Source: Janthinobacterium silvisoli
Lineage (GTDB): Bacteria; Pseudomonadota; Gammaproteobacteria; Burkholderiales; Burkholderiaceae_D
Length of the DNA: 64,000 nt
Reading direction: 5' to 3'
Assembly: GCF_014200725.1 (NCBI RefSeq)
Contig: NZ_JACHCL010000001.1
Location: 620,001 to 684,000 of the forward strand
Shown here: piece after piece, positions 35,902 to 45,340 of the stretch
Layout: the number at the start of each line of letters is the position of its first letter
Numbering within the stretch: position 1 is the stretch's first letter
The notes under the pieces: model-generated
What the model was told of the DNA's origin: nothing
The model's input: the letters and a program-made list of their open reading frames with translations, nothing else
The model's database searches: none
Translations under genes and position numbers: made by a program

Positions 35902-35938
35902 AAAAACGGCCCATATCATCGAAGATGAAACGGGCCGT
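35902..35938 (-). terminator. Terminator after the M13 peptidase gene
   Basis: ACGGCCC and GGGCCGT flank a loop; read on the minus strand the hairpin ends in TTTTTA. Confidence 0.65.
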
Positions 35939-35990
35939 CGCCGCAAAAAAAACCTGTCAGGCTATTTTTGCATGATGAGCATCTGCACTA

Positions 35991-38063
35991 TTACCACATG
36001 ATCACGCGCTGTTCAGGCGCCAGGTACATAGCGTCGCCCGGCTTGATGTCAAACGCCTTGTAGAAGCCAGGCTGGTTCATCACGGTGCCTTTGGCGCGGA
36101 ATTCGCCAGGCGAATGCGGATCGCTCTTGATCTGGGCAATCGCCGCTTCAGGACGCAATTTAGCGCGCCATTTCATGGCAAAACCGATATACAGACGCTG
36201 TTCGCCGGTCAAGCCATCGATCACGGGCGATGGCTTGCCGCCCAGCGAACGCTCGTAGGCGTTGTAGGTTACCGACAGGCCCGAGTTGTCGCCAATGTTT
36301 TCACCGAGGGTCAGTTCGCCATTGATGAAATAGCCAGGCACGGGGCTGTAAGCGCCGTATTGCTTGACCAGCCCGGCGGCGCGCGCCTTGAAGGCGGTGC
36401 GGTCTTGCGCCGTCCACCAGTTGCGCAAACGGCCATGGGCATCGTACTGGCTGCCGGAATCATCGAAGGCATGGCTGATTTCATGGCCAAAGGTAATGCC
36501 GAGCAAGCCATAGTTCACCGCATCTTCCGCTTTCACATTGAAGAATGGCGGCTGCAGGATGGCGGCGGGAATCGTGATCGCGTTCAGCAATGGATTGTAG
36601 CTGGCGTTGACGGTTTGCGGCGTCATCGACCATTCCTCGCGGTCGACCGGTTTGCCCAGCTTGGCCAGGTTTTGCTGGCGGCCCCACACGCGCGACGCGC
36701 GCACGTTGGCGATCAGGTCATGCGGCTGGGTTTTCATGGCGCTGTAGTCGCGCCATTTTTCCGGATAGGCGATGTTCGGCTTCAGGGCGGCCAGCTTGGC
36801 TTGCGCCTCCTTCTTGGTTTCCTCGCCCATCCAGTCCAGCTTGTCGATGCCATCCTTGAAGGAAGCCACGAAATTGTTGAACATGGCCATCACGCGAGGC
36901 TTGGTTTCAGGCGGCAGATACATCTCTACATAACGTTTGCCGACGGCGTCGCTGACGGCGCTATCGGTAAAGCGCAGCGCCAGTTGCCACAGCGGTTCGC
37001 TTTGCGGCGTGCCGCGCAGCACCGTGCCTTCGAAGGCGAAGCGCTCCTTGACGGTGGCGCTGTCCATATAGGGCGCATAGCTTTCGATAATGCGCCAGTT
37101 GAAATAGCTCTTCCACGCTTCCAGCGGCACGGCGGTGATGGTGGCAGACAAGCTGGCCAGGTAGTCGGGCTGGCGCACCACGGCTGACGCGGCTTTAGGC
37201 GCCAGGCCGGCAGCCTTGAAGTAAGTCGCCCAGTCAAACGCGGGCGCCAGCTCGGCAAACTTGCTGAACTCGATGCGGTTATACGATTTGACCGGGTCGC
37301 GCATCGCCACGCGGGTCCATTGCGCCGCAGCCAGGCGGGTTTCGATATCGAGAATCTGGGCAGCGTGCTCCGCAGCATTCTTGTCGCCGCTCATGCCCAG
37401 CATGGTGGCGATATGCTGCTGGTACTTGCCGCGCACGGCCTTGAGCTTGGCGTCGTCATCTTTCAGGTAATAGTCACGGTCAGGCAAGCCCAGGCCGGAC
37501 TGGCTGATGCCGACCGTGTATTGCTCGGGATTCTGGGCATCAGGCGACACGCCGGCCGAAAACGGCGTCTGGATGCCATTGCGCTGCAGGTAGGCAAACA
37601 GCGCCGGCAAGTCCTTCTTGTCCTTCACTGCAGCCACATGCGCCAGATCAGCCTGCAAAGGCTTGAAACCGGCAGCATTGCGCGCCTTTTCATCCATGAA
37701 GCTGGTGTACAGGTCGGCAATCTTATGCGTATCGCTGCCGGCCTTGCCCGGATTTTTCAGGGTCGCATCGATCAGCGCCTTCAACTGACCTTGCGCCGTT
37801 TCGCGCAATTCGATATACGTGCCCCAGACCGACTTATCGGCTGGAATTTCGGTATTGCGGGTCCAGACGCCATTGACGTAACCGTAGAAATCATCCTGCG
37901 GACGCACTGCCGGGTCCAGAGATTTCAGGTCGATGCCGGACACGGGCGCAGCAACAGAACCAGCGGCATTCGCGCTTTGCTCGGCACTTTGCTGTGCATA
38001 CGATGACGGGGAGGCAAAAGCCAATAAGGCGCAGCAGGCGGCGCTGATAAGCGTACGATTCAC
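35991..38063 (-). CDS. M13-family metallopeptidase (PepO-like)
   Basis: This 690-residue neprilysin-like zinc endopeptidase is exported: a signal peptide ends near SSYAQQ. The zinc site FGHEISHAFDD and the third ligand Glu in GENIGDNSGLSVTYNAY are intact, and the PxNxVNAxYNP-like segment TVNASYNPLLNAITIPAAIL is visible. Length and C-terminal VIMW match the family. It probably degrades peptides in the periplasm. No operon partner. Confidence 0.93.
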   Translation of the reverse strand: MNRTLISAACCALLAFASPSSYAQQSAEQSANAAGSVAAPVSGIDLKSLDPAVRPQDDFYGYVNGVWTRNTEIPADKSVWGTYIELRETAQGQLKALIDATLKNPGKAGSDTHKIADLYTSFMDEKARNAAGFKPLQADLAHVAAVKDKKDLPALFAYLQRNGIQTPFSAGVSPDAQNPEQYTVGISQSGLGLPDRDYYLKDDDAKLKAVRGKYQQHIATMLGMSGDKNAAEHAAQILDIETRLAAAQWTRVAMRDPVKSYNRIEFSKFAELAPAFDWATYFKAAGLAPKAASAVVRQPDYLASLSATITAVPLEAWKSYFNWRIIESYAPYMDSATVKERFAFEGTVLRGTPQSEPLWQLALRFTDSAVSDAVGKRYVEMYLPPETKPRVMAMFNNFVASFKDGIDKLDWMGEETKKEAQAKLAALKPNIAYPEKWRDYSAMKTQPHDLIANVRASRVWGRQQNLAKLGKPVDREEWSMTPQTVNASYNPLLNAITIPAAILQPPFFNVKAEDAVNYGLLGITFGHEISHAFDDSGSQYDAHGRLRNWWTAQDRTAFKARAAGLVKQYGAYSPVPGYFINGELTLGENIGDNSGLSVTYNAYERSLGGKPSPVIDGLTGEQRLYIGFAMKWRAKLRPEAAIAQIKSDPHSPGEFRAKGTVMNQPGFYKAFDIKPGDAMYLAPEQRVIMW

Positions 38064-38299
38064 GAAGACTCCTATTTTTTAGTTAGATTCCATGCCGGCG
38101 CACCGGTGCGCCTGGCATGTGGCGCAAGATTATAGTCGGATAGTCAGCATATCCTGCCATATTCGTGACAATGTGTGATTTTTTCCAGGCTGGCGCTTCG
38201 TCATGTTCCAGGGTCGACATGGACAAGCTGCTGACATCACACAACATGCAAGCGAAGGAATTCATACGGTGAAGATGCCATTGCACGCCCTTGTATCGC

Positions 38300-38349
38300 C
38301 ATCACCTTTTACTATCACCTTATCGCTATCACTTTATTGCCATCACTTG
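38300..38349. repeat. Four short direct repeats, YATCACYTT
   Basis: CATCACCTT, TATCACCTT, TATCACTTT and CATCACTTG are spaced by 13 to 14 bases. They lie in the 440-base gap between the M13 gene and the leuA leader, which otherwise shows no gene. Confidence 0.45.
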
Positions 38350-38468
38350 CCCGCCAAAATCGCCAGTCACTGATGCATGCAAAAAGACGACCACACTCCC
38401 GCCTGGCATTGACTGCCCATGACAAGCGGGACGGATAATAGACAAAACAAGATACCACCAGGAAACGC

Positions 38469-38498
38469 TTGACAGCCCGCCACAAACTCCCGTACATT
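38469..38498 (+). promoter_or_regulatory. Promoter of the leuA leader
   Basis: A perfect TTGACA (38469-38474) and TACATT (38493-38498), 18 bases apart. Initiation would fall near 38505, on or beside the ATG of the leader peptide. Confidence 0.55.
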
Positions 38499-38504
38499 AA
38501 AGGC

Positions 38505-38573
38505 ATGTCCTCCTTCAAACTTCCATCCCCTTCCCTGCTGTCGCTATCGCGACTACTACTAGCACGCGCTTAA
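38505..38573 (+). CDS. leuL: leu operon leader peptide
   Basis: A 22-residue ORF, MSSFKLPSPSLLSLSRLLLA then RA, with seven leucines. Codons are CTG CTG, then CTA, then three consecutive CTA codons, a rare leucine codon in a GC-rich genome, which suits sensing of leucyl-tRNA. A hairpin with a T-run follows 25 bases later, and leuA lies 240 bases downstream, the layout of transcription attenuation. The promoter predicts little or no leader before the ATG, so translation may be leaderless. Confidence 0.7.
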   Translation: MSSFKLPSPSLLSLSRLLLARA

Positions 38574-38598
38574 GTTTGCCGCTTTGCTGCGCCTGGCC

Positions 38599-38615
38599 AC
38601 ACGCCGGCGTGTTTT
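38599..38615 (+). terminator. Probable attenuator hairpin
   Basis: The perfect palindrome ACACGCCGGCGTGT followed by TTTT lies 25 bases after the Leu-rich leader ORF, as expected for an attenuator. Confidence 0.55.
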
Positions 38616-38634
38616 AAAAACCCTGGAAGGTTTG

Positions 38635-38745
38635 ATGATGTTTGCACCAATCCCCGCACCAACTGCAATGTCCGACGCGAACGCCCCATCTGGCGCCGTG
38701 GTCCTGTTTTGCCTACTAAACCTAGCGATCGCTTGCCTGGCCTAG
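38635..38745 (+). CDS. Second short ORF upstream of leuA
   Basis: A 36-residue ORF, MMFAPIPAPTAMSDANAPSG followed by a hydrophobic end with LCLL-like leucines coded by CTA CTA and CTA. A good GGAAGG ribosome site precedes it. It could be a further leader peptide acting on leuA, or a small membrane protein. It ends 69 bases before leuA. Confidence 0.4.
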   Translation: MMFAPIPAPTAMSDANAPSGAVVLFCLLNLAIACLA

Positions 38746-38814
38746 TGTCCCGTGGCCGCCCGGCAAGCTTGCGCCGCAACCATTGATTTCCCCTATATTC
38801 AGGAGTACCCGATC

Positions 38815-40512
38815 ATGATGTTGAAAAACCCAGCTTCCAAATACCGCGCCTTTCCTCCAGTCAAATTGACCGACCGTCAATGGCCTAACCAGATCATCAG
38901 CAAACCGCCTATCTGGATGAGCACCGACTTGCGCGATGGCAATCAGTCCCTGATCGAGCCGATGAGCGCGGAAAAGAAGCTGCGGTTTTTCGAGATGCTG
39001 ATCGCCATCGGCCTGAAAGAAATCGAAGTGGGCTTCCCATCGGCATCGCAGACGGATTTCGATTTCGTGCGCAAGCTGGTCGATGAAAACCGTATCCCGG
39101 ATGACGTCACCATCATCGTGCTGACGCAATCGCGTGAAGAATTGATACGCCGCACGGTGGAATCGGTGGCCGGCGCCAAGCGCGCCATCGTCCACCTGTA
39201 CAACTCGGTGGCGCCCGTGTTCCGCAAGGTGGTGTTCGGCATGTCGCGCGAAGAAATCACGCAGATCGCCACCACCGGCACCACGCTGGTCAAACAACTG
39301 GTGGCGCAGCACCCGGAAACGGAATGGGGTTTTGAATACACGCCGGAATCGTTCTCGACCACCGAACTCGATTTTTCCAAGCATATCTGCGACGCCGTCA
39401 GCGCCATCTGGAAGCCGACCCCCGCCAACAAGATGATCATCAACCTGCCATCGACCGTGGAATGCAGCACGCCCAACGTGTACGCGGACCAGATCGAATG
39501 GATGTCGCGCAAGCTGGCCCGGCGTGACTCCATCATCATCAGCGTGCATCCGCATAACGACCGCGGCACCGCCGTTGCCTCGGCAGAACTGGCCGTGATG
39601 GCCGGCGCAGACCGTGTGGAAGGCTGCTTGTTCGGCAATGGCGAGCGCACCGGCAATGTCGACCTGGTCACCCTGGCGATGAATCTGTACACGCAAGGCG
39701 TGCATCCTGGCCTCGATTTCTCCGATATCGACACGGTGCGCAAGTGCGTGGAAGAATGCAACCAGTTACCCGTCCACCCGCGCCACCCGTATGCGGGCGA
39801 CCTGGTGTTCACGGCGTTTTCCGGCTCGCACCAGGATGCGATCAAAAAAGGTTTCGCCAAGCAGCAAGCTGATAGCATCTGGGAAGTGCCTTATTTGCCG
39901 ATCGATCCGGCCGACCTGGGCCGCAGCTACGACGCCGTGATCCGCGTCAACAGCCAGTCCGGCAAGGGCGGTATGTCTTACTTGCTGGAACAGGAATATG
40001 GCCTGGTCTTGCCGCGCCGTTTGCAAATCGAGTTTTCGCGCGCCGTGCAAGCGGTAGCAGACGCCACCGGCCGCGAAATTGCCGCCCAGGATATCCATGA
40101 AATCTTCCAGCGCGAATACCTGGAACAAACCACGCCCTACGCCTACGCTGGACACCGCATGGTGGAAGACAGCAACAATGATGAATCGGTGCAGATTGAC
40201 ATCAGCCTGAGCCACCGCCAGGCGCCGCTGGCCCTGCAAGGCGGCGGCAATGGCCCGATCGACGCTTTCGTCAATGCGCTGGGTCTCGATATCAAGCTGA
40301 TGGATTACCATGAGCACTCGATCGGCTCGGGTGCCAACGCGCAGGCAGCTTGCTATGTCGAGTTGCGCCTCGATAACGGCCCTACCCTGTTCGGCGCCGG
40401 CATCGACAGCAATATCGTCACCGCCTCGTTCAAGGCTGTGCTGTCCGCCGTGAACCGCCGCATCAAACAGACGGAAGTGGAAAGCGCTGCCAAGGCCGCT
40501 GTGACGGCCTGA
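38815..40512 (+). CDS. leuA: 2-isopropylmalate synthase
   Basis: This 565-residue enzyme condenses acetyl-CoA with 2-oxoisovalerate, the first committed step of leucine synthesis. The HMGL-like barrel carries [17 protein letters not shown] (metal and substrate residues) and [11 protein letters not shown]; the C-terminal third is the leucine-sensing LeuA dimer domain. Length fits the type 2 form. The ATG at 38815 is preceded by CAGGAG. Leader ORFs and an attenuator hairpin upstream suggest control by leucyl-tRNA in addition to feedback. Confidence 0.97.
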   Translation: MMLKNPASKYRAFPPVKLTDRQWPNQIISKPPIWMSTDLRDGNQSLIEPMSAEKKLRFFEMLIAIGLKEIEVGFPSASQTDFDFVRKLVDENRIPDDVTIIVLTQSREELIRRTVESVAGAKRAIVHLYNSVAPVFRKVVFGMSREEITQIATTGTTLVKQLVAQHPETEWGFEYTPESFSTTELDFSKHICDAVSAIWKPTPANKMIINLPSTVECSTPNVYADQIEWMSRKLARRDSIIISVHPHNDRGTAVASAELAVMAGADRVEGCLFGNGERTGNVDLVTLAMNLYTQGVHPGLDFSDIDTVRKCVEECNQLPVHPRHPYAGDLVFTAFSGSHQDAIKKGFAKQQADSIWEVPYLPIDPADLGRSYDAVIRVNSQSGKGGMSYLLEQEYGLVLPRRLQIEFSRAVQAVADATGREIAAQDIHEIFQREYLEQTTPYAYAGHRMVEDSNNDESVQIDISLSHRQAPLALQGGGNGPIDAFVNALGLDIKLMDYHEHSIGSGANAQAACYVELRLDNGPTLFGAGIDSNIVTASFKAVLSAVNRRIKQTEVESAAKAAVTA

Positions 40513-40532
40513 TAGTCAACGCAAGGAAATAA

Positions 40533-40563
40533 AACAAAGGCAGCCTCAAGGGCTGCCTTTGTT
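40533..40563. terminator. Bidirectional terminator, leuA/egtB
   Basis: AACAAAGGCAGCC and GGCTGCCTTTGTT form a 13-base stem between the convergent leuA and egtB genes, overlapping the egtB stop. Confidence 0.8.
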
Positions 40564-41797
40564 ATTTGGCTAGTCGTATTCCGGCAAACTGCCAGCGCGC
40601 GCCGGCAGGAAAGAAATTGCGGTAGCTGGCGCGCGCATGGCCGGCCGGTGTGGCGCAGGAAGAGCCGCGCAGCACATACTGGTTCAGCATGAACTTGCCG
40701 TTGTATTCGCCGAGGGCGCCGGCCGCCGGGCGGTAGCCGGGATACGGCGCGTAACTGCTGCTGGTCCATTGCCAGCAATGGCCAAACATTTGTCTCAAGC
40801 CTTTTTGCGCACTAGCCACGGCGGGATGCAGCGATCCAGCCTCTACAGCAACGTCCTGCGCGGCAAACTCCCATTCCGCTTCCGTCGGCAGGCGCGCGCC
40901 GGCCCAATGCGCGTAGGCATCGGCTTCGAATAGCGACAAATGGGTGGCCGGTTGTTGTAAATTGAGCGGCTGCAAACCGTGCAAGGTGAATTCCAGCCAG
41001 CGGCCATCGTCGTCTTGCTGCCAGTACAAGGGACAGGTGAGCTTCTGGTTGCGCACCCAGTCCCAGCCCTCGGACAGCCACAGACTGGCCGTGCGATAGC
41101 CGCCCGCTTCGATGAAGGCCAGGTAATCGCCATTCGTCACCAGGCAGGAAGCGAGCTCGAACGGCGACACATATTGCCGGTGGCGCGGCAATTCATTGTC
41201 GAAGCAAAAGCCGTCGCCCGTATGCCCGATGTCGGTCAGGCCGCCTTCAAAAGCCAGCCAATCCGTTTTGGCATTGCCGGGATGCGCGATGACGCTCGTC
41301 TCCACGCTTGTGTTCAGATATGCAGGAAACAGGGGGCTTTGCGCCAGCAAATGCTTGACGTCAGTCAATAGCAACTCCTGATGCTGCTGCTCGTGTTCCA
41401 GGCCCAGCGCCAGCAGCATGGTCAGCCGTTCACGCTCGCTGCGCGGCAGTTCACTGGCCAGCAGGCGGACGATGCGCGCATCGACATCATGGCGATAGGC
41501 ACGCACCTGCGCCATGTCGGGACGCGTCAGCAAGCCCCGCTGCGCGCGCGGATGCTTGTCGCCGACGCCGTTGTAATAGGAATTGAACAGCACCCGAAAA
41601 GCGGGGTGGAATGGCACAAAGCCCGGCTCCAGCGCTTCCAGGATAAAGGTTTCAAAAAACCAGGTGGTATGCGCCAGATGCCATTTCACGGGGCTGGCGT
41701 CGGGCATCGACTGGGCGCCGCAATCCTCGTCGGACAGGGGCTCGGCCAGCAGCAAGGAATGCTGGCGTACTTGTTTGAAATGGTCGCTCAAGATCAT
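40562..41797 (-). CDS. egtB: Ergothioneine biosynthesis protein EgtB
   Basis: This 411-residue non-heme iron enzyme forms the sulfoxide between trimethylhistidine (hercynine) and gamma-glutamylcysteine or cysteine. An N-terminal DinB-like helical part carries iron ligands, with HLAHTTWFFETFIL and HEQQHQELLLTD; the rest is an FGE-sulfatase domain (residues about 200-411) ending RYRNFFPAGARWQFAGIRLA-like. It lies 19 bases after egtD in the same operon. Confidence 0.93.
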   Translation of the reverse strand: MILSDHFKQVRQHSLLLAEPLSDEDCGAQSMPDASPVKWHLAHTTWFFETFILEALEPGFVPFHPAFRVLFNSYYNGVGDKHPRAQRGLLTRPDMAQVRAYRHDVDARIVRLLASELPRSERERLTMLLALGLEHEQQHQELLLTDVKHLLAQSPLFPAYLNTSVETSVIAHPGNAKTDWLAFEGGLTDIGHTGDGFCFDNELPRHRQYVSPFELASCLVTNGDYLAFIEAGGYRTASLWLSEGWDWVRNQKLTCPLYWQQDDDGRWLEFTLHGLQPLNLQQPATHLSLFEADAYAHWAGARLPTEAEWEFAAQDVAVEAGSLHPAVASAQKGLRQMFGHCWQWTSSSYAPYPGYRPAAGALGEYNGKFMLNQYVLRGSSCATPAGHARASYRNFFPAGARWQFAGIRLAK

Positions 41798-41816
41798 CTT
41801 CGTTCAACTTTTCAAA

Positions 41817-42857
41817 TCAATCCGGCATGGCGCGTGCATGGATGACGGCGAACCACTGCTGTTCATCCATCCAGATACGCGCCGTGCGATAACCGGCCTG
41901 TTCCAGCAAGCCCACGAAGCCGGCCCGCGTGTATTTATAACTGTCTTCCGTGTGGATGCGTTCCCCTTTTGCAAAGCGCCGCTGTCCACCCTGCCAGTGC
42001 ACCAATTGCTCGCTGCGCGCTTCCAGATGCATTTCTACCCGGCCCAGGTCGGCATTAAAGAAGCCGTGGTGGCGCCACTGGCGTACATCAAAGTCGGCCC
42101 CCAGCAGCAGGTTCAGGTGGCGCAGCAGGTTCAGATTGAAAGCGGCCGTGACGCCCAGCGCATCATCGTAGGCGGCGTCCAGCACGGCGCTGTCTTTAAT
42201 CAGGTCCACGCCGATCAGCAAACCGCCATCGCTGTCGGAGTTCGCCCGCAGGCGGCGCAGGAAAGCGATGGCCTGTTCCGGCGCGAAATTGCCGATCGAT
42301 GAGCCTGGGTAAAAGAACAGGCGCTGGACCTCGCGCACGCTGGCAGGTAGGGTCAGTCCGCTGGAAAAATCCAGCCCCAACCCTGTCATCTCGATATGCG
42401 GGAAACGCTGGCGCAAGCTGGCCAGCGATTCGCTGAGGAAATCATAGGAAATATCGACCGCCACGTATTGCGCCGGATGCAGCAGTGGGAACAGGCTGGC
42501 GGCCTTGGCGCAATTGCCCGCCCCCAGGTCGATCAGGGTGCTGCCCGGCCCCACGGCATGGGCGATATCGGCGCCATGACGGGCAAAGATGGCTGCCTCG
42601 GTACGCGTCGGATAATACTCATCGAGGCCGCAGATGGCTTCAAACAGCTTGGAGCCGAGCGCATCGTACAAGTACTTGGGCGAGGTCCAGGCCTGCGGCG
42701 CCAGCAAGCCGTTTGCAACCTCGGCTATCGTGGCGGTAGTTGCACCCGCCTTCGCACTGGCCTTGCCGGCGGCTGCCGGAATGTCACTGGAACGGACGCC
42801 CTGGTGAAGACTGGACGGCTGCTGATGCTGCTGAAACTGCGTAGGTGGCATGGTCAT
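41817..42857 (-). CDS. egtD: L-histidine N-alpha-methyltransferase EgtD
   Basis: This 346-residue enzyme methylates histidine three times with S-adenosylmethionine to give hercynine. Conserved segments are LYDALGSKLFEAICGLDEYY, YPTRTEAAIFARH, LIDLGAGNCAKAASL (SAM site), FPGSSIGNF-like FYPGSSIGNFAPEQ and LLIGVDLIKD. The first 50 residues are low-complexity and non-conserved. Followed by egtB; the glutamine amidotransferase gene egtC is not adjacent, as in many proteobacteria. Confidence 0.93.
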   Translation of the reverse strand: MTMPPTQFQQHQQPSSLHQGVRSSDIPAAAGKASAKAGATTATIAEVANGLLAPQAWTSPKYLYDALGSKLFEAICGLDEYYPTRTEAAIFARHGADIAHAVGPGSTLIDLGAGNCAKAASLFPLLHPAQYVAVDISYDFLSESLASLRQRFPHIEMTGLGLDFSSGLTLPASVREVQRLFFYPGSSIGNFAPEQAIAFLRRLRANSDSDGGLLIGVDLIKDSAVLDAAYDDALGVTAAFNLNLLRHLNLLLGADFDVRQWRHHGFFNADLGRVEMHLEARSEQLVHWQGGQRRFAKGERIHTEDSYKYTRAGFVGLLEQAGYRTARIWMDEQQWFAVIHARAMPD

Positions 42858-43145
42858 GGACTCGCATCATGGTAAGGGCTTACACGGGCATACGAAGGAG
42901 AAAACTGAACGGTAACGATTTTTTTCATCATAGCGGAATCTACAAAACCCAGCTGTACGACACTTCACTTAAGGGCGATGACAATTTCACGCCAATCGGC
43001 CGCACACGTGAAATTGGTATTGCCAAGCAAAAAGCATAAGCCTGTCGTATACTACACATTGCCGGCCAAACAATCCGCGCGCCATTGCACTCTCCAGGCC
43101 CCCCTCTCCCCCGCGTGCCTGCCCTTACACATAGATAAACACACC

Positions 43146-43835
43146 ATGCTTGAATTGCGCCATCTGTCCAAGTCTTATGCCAACGCGCGTCCCGTGCTGG
43201 CCAATCTGTCGTGCCGCTTCGAGGCGGGCGAGTTCATTGCCATCATGGGCGATTCCGGCGTCGGCAAGTCGACCCTGCTGAACCTGATCGCCGGCCTCGA
43301 CACGCCCGATCCGGGTGTAGCCCAACCGATCCTGGTCGATGGCATTGCCATGTCCAGCCTGGACGACGCGGCAGCCACCCGGCTGCGGCGCTCGCGCATG
43401 GGCTTTATCTTCCAGGCTTTCCATGTTTTGCCGCACCTGACCCTGCTGCAAAACGTGGCTTTACCGCTGCTGCTCAACGGCCTGCCACAGGAACGTGCCG
43501 CCAGCATGCTCGACGCCGTTGGCTTGAAAGGCCGCGGTGGTGATTTTCCGCAGCAATTATCGGGTGGCGAAATGCAGCGCGTAGCGATCGCCCGCGCACT
43601 CGTGCACAAGCCTGCACTGGTATTGGCCGATGAACCAACCGGTAATCTGGACCCGGATACGGCGCACAGCATCCTGCAATTGCTGCGCGCTGAAATCAAG
43701 GCCAACGGTAGCTGCGCCATCATGGTGACGCACTCGCTGGCCGCCGCAGAAATGGCGGACCGGACCATGATATTGACGAAGAGCGGCTTACAAAATGCAA
43801 CAAATCCCAAGGAAAATATCGCGACATTCAGTTAA
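43146..43835 (+). CDS. ABC transporter ATP-binding protein (LolD/MacB type)
   Basis: This 229-residue ATPase has Walker A GDSGVGKST, Q-loop FQAFHVLPHLTL, signature LSGGEMQRVAIARAL and Walker B LVLADEPTGNLD, close to LolD/MacB/FtsE-type ATPases that power lipoprotein or peptide export. No permease gene is adjacent, so the partner must be elsewhere. The ATG at 43146 is taken as the start; the frame opens further upstream without sense. Confidence 0.88.
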   Translation: MLELRHLSKSYANARPVLANLSCRFEAGEFIAIMGDSGVGKSTLLNLIAGLDTPDPGVAQPILVDGIAMSSLDDAAATRLRRSRMGFIFQAFHVLPHLTLLQNVALPLLLNGLPQERAASMLDAVGLKGRGGDFPQQLSGGEMQRVAIARALVHKPALVLADEPTGNLDPDTAHSILQLLRAEIKANGSCAIMVTHSLAAAEMADRTMILTKSGLQNATNPKENIATFS

Positions 43836-43901
43836 TTTTAATAACCATGTATCACACTATTTGTTATCGTAGTATTATGTAAATCACTTGCCTGGTTATC
43901 A

Positions 43902-43932
43902 ATGTTGTACGCTGTACCGCAGATGTTGTACG
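43902..43932. repeat. Direct repeat, possible operator
   Basis: ATGTTGTACG occurs at 43902-43911 and 43923-43932, 21 bases (two DNA turns) apart, upstream of the small regulator-like gene. Confidence 0.4.
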
Positions 43933-44021
43933 ACGTCATACGCAGATAGCCGTCCTGCAGTGACGAATACTCGCCGGGACCAGCCATGGTCCTGCCCCTT
44001 GCTAACCGAAAGGAGAAGTAA

Positions 44022-44309
44022 ATGAACGTCCGGCAAAAAAAACTGGAATTGATCGAAGCGATGAACCGGGCCCGCGCGCTCGAACCATCGAGTTTTGTAC
44101 CCAACAAGCTGCTCGATACCCTGATCGAAAAGCTGAACCTGAAAAATGACGCGGAACTGTGCCGCGTACTGGAAGTGCAGCCGCCCATCATCAGCAAGAT
44201 ACGGCACGGCAAATTGTCGGTCGGCGCGACGATTTTATTGCGCATGCATGAAAAATCGGAAATCGCCATCCGTGACCTGAAGGAATTATCGGCCACGCCC
44301 GTCCATTAA
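44022..44309 (+). CDS. Small helix-turn-helix-like protein
   Basis: A 95-residue basic protein. The segment LLDTLIEKLNLKNDAELCRV followed by LEVQPPIISKIRHGK (residues about 30-65) has the shape of a Cro/XRE-like helix-turn-helix, so DNA binding is likely. An AAAGGAG ribosome site precedes the ATG. Two direct repeats 90-120 bases upstream could be its own operator. Targets unknown. Confidence 0.7.
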   Translation: MNVRQKKLELIEAMNRARALEPSSFVPNKLLDTLIEKLNLKNDAELCRVLEVQPPIISKIRHGKLSVGATILLRMHEKSEIAIRDLKELSATPVH

Positions 44310-44535
44310 AACGTTTTACCGTAGGTTTGCCCTGCCAGGCACCCAGGTCCCCGGCGCCATGAACTTTTGCCTTACCATTCGCGCAGTTCGTCCAGCATAA
44401 AACGCACGAACACCCTGCCGAAGAAGCCCAGCCCAAAACATGCTGTCCGTTTCTCCCGCACCTCTCCTGCAACAACACCTCAGACAAGACAAGTGCAGCC
44501 GCCAATAGCACGGCCGCAGCCCGATCACGTCAAAA

Positions 44536-45297
44536 TCAGTCCGCCTTCACGCCATAGTGACGCGCATACCGTTCGTCCAGATTCGCCAGCGGCATCATCA
44601 TGAACATGTCCGCGCTTTCAAAATCAGGATCCCAGGCAGGTTCGCCGCAAATCCAGGCGCCCGAACGCAGATAACCCTTGATCAGCGGCGGCACTTGCGG
44701 CTTGTGCGCTGCTTCCACCTGGTGGATAGGGAAAGGCAGGTGCGGCGTAACGCGGTATTCCGACGGCGCCAGATGCTTTTCCGCCAGCGCCTGGTACACG
44801 GCGACGGCATTATGGCCACCATCGGCCAGGCTGATGCTGGCGCAGCCCACCAGGTAATCGCAGCGTTCGCGGCGCATGTATTCGGCCAGGCCGGACCACA
44901 GCAGCATGATCACGCTGCCGCCCCGGTATTTGGGATGGATGCAGGCGCGCCCCGCTTCGACCATGCGGCCGCGCAGATTGTTGAGGCGGCTCAAGTCGAA
45001 CTCATTTTCCGAGTACAGACGGCCTATCTTGGCCGATTTGGCCGCGCTCAGCACGCGGTAAGTGCCCACCACTTTCAGGGTATCGGCGTCGCGCACGATC
45101 AGATGATCGCAATGGGCGTCGAACTCATCGCTGTCGAGACCATCGGCATTGGCCAGCGAGGTCAGGCCCATGCTTTCAATAAACACCTTGTAACGCAGAC
45201 GCTGCACTTCGCGTAATTCCTTGGCCGTGCTGGCCACGCTCAGTACCAGTTGAACTGGCCGGGCCTTGGCTTCGTTGGACGCGATAATGTTTTGCAT
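44536..45297 (-). CDS. olsB: Ornithine-acyl N-acyltransferase (OlsB-like)
   Basis: This GNAT-fold protein of about 253 residues fits OlsB-type enzymes that acylate ornithine with hydroxy fatty acids for phosphate-free ornithine lipids. Conserved spots include LREVQRLRYKVFIESMG, DAHCDHLIVRD, EFDLSRL, VEAGRACIHPKYR and MLLWSGLAEY. The ATG at 45297 follows an AAGGATG ribosome site; a longer frame to 45378 overlaps an operator-like palindrome. The acyltransferase olsA is not adjacent. Other acyl-homoserine-lactone-synthase-like GNATs are alternatives. Confidence 0.75.
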   Translation of the reverse strand: MQNIIASNEAKARPVQLVLSVASTAKELREVQRLRYKVFIESMGLTSLANADGLDSDEFDAHCDHLIVRDADTLKVVGTYRVLSAAKSAKIGRLYSENEFDLSRLNNLRGRMVEAGRACIHPKYRGGSVIMLLWSGLAEYMRRERCDYLVGCASISLADGGHNAVAVYQALAEKHLAPSEYRVTPHLPFPIHQVEAAHKPQVPPLIKGYLRSGAWICGEPAWDPDFESADMFMMMPLANLDERYARHYGVKAD

Positions 45298-45340
45298 GGT
45301 TTCATCCTTTGTGATCAAGACGGCTCCAGCGTACTTGTCT

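Noticed and set aside
38083..38286. 67-codon ORF on the minus strand after the M13 gene start region
   Set aside because: No ribosome site and no protein-like pattern; lies in a regulatory gap.
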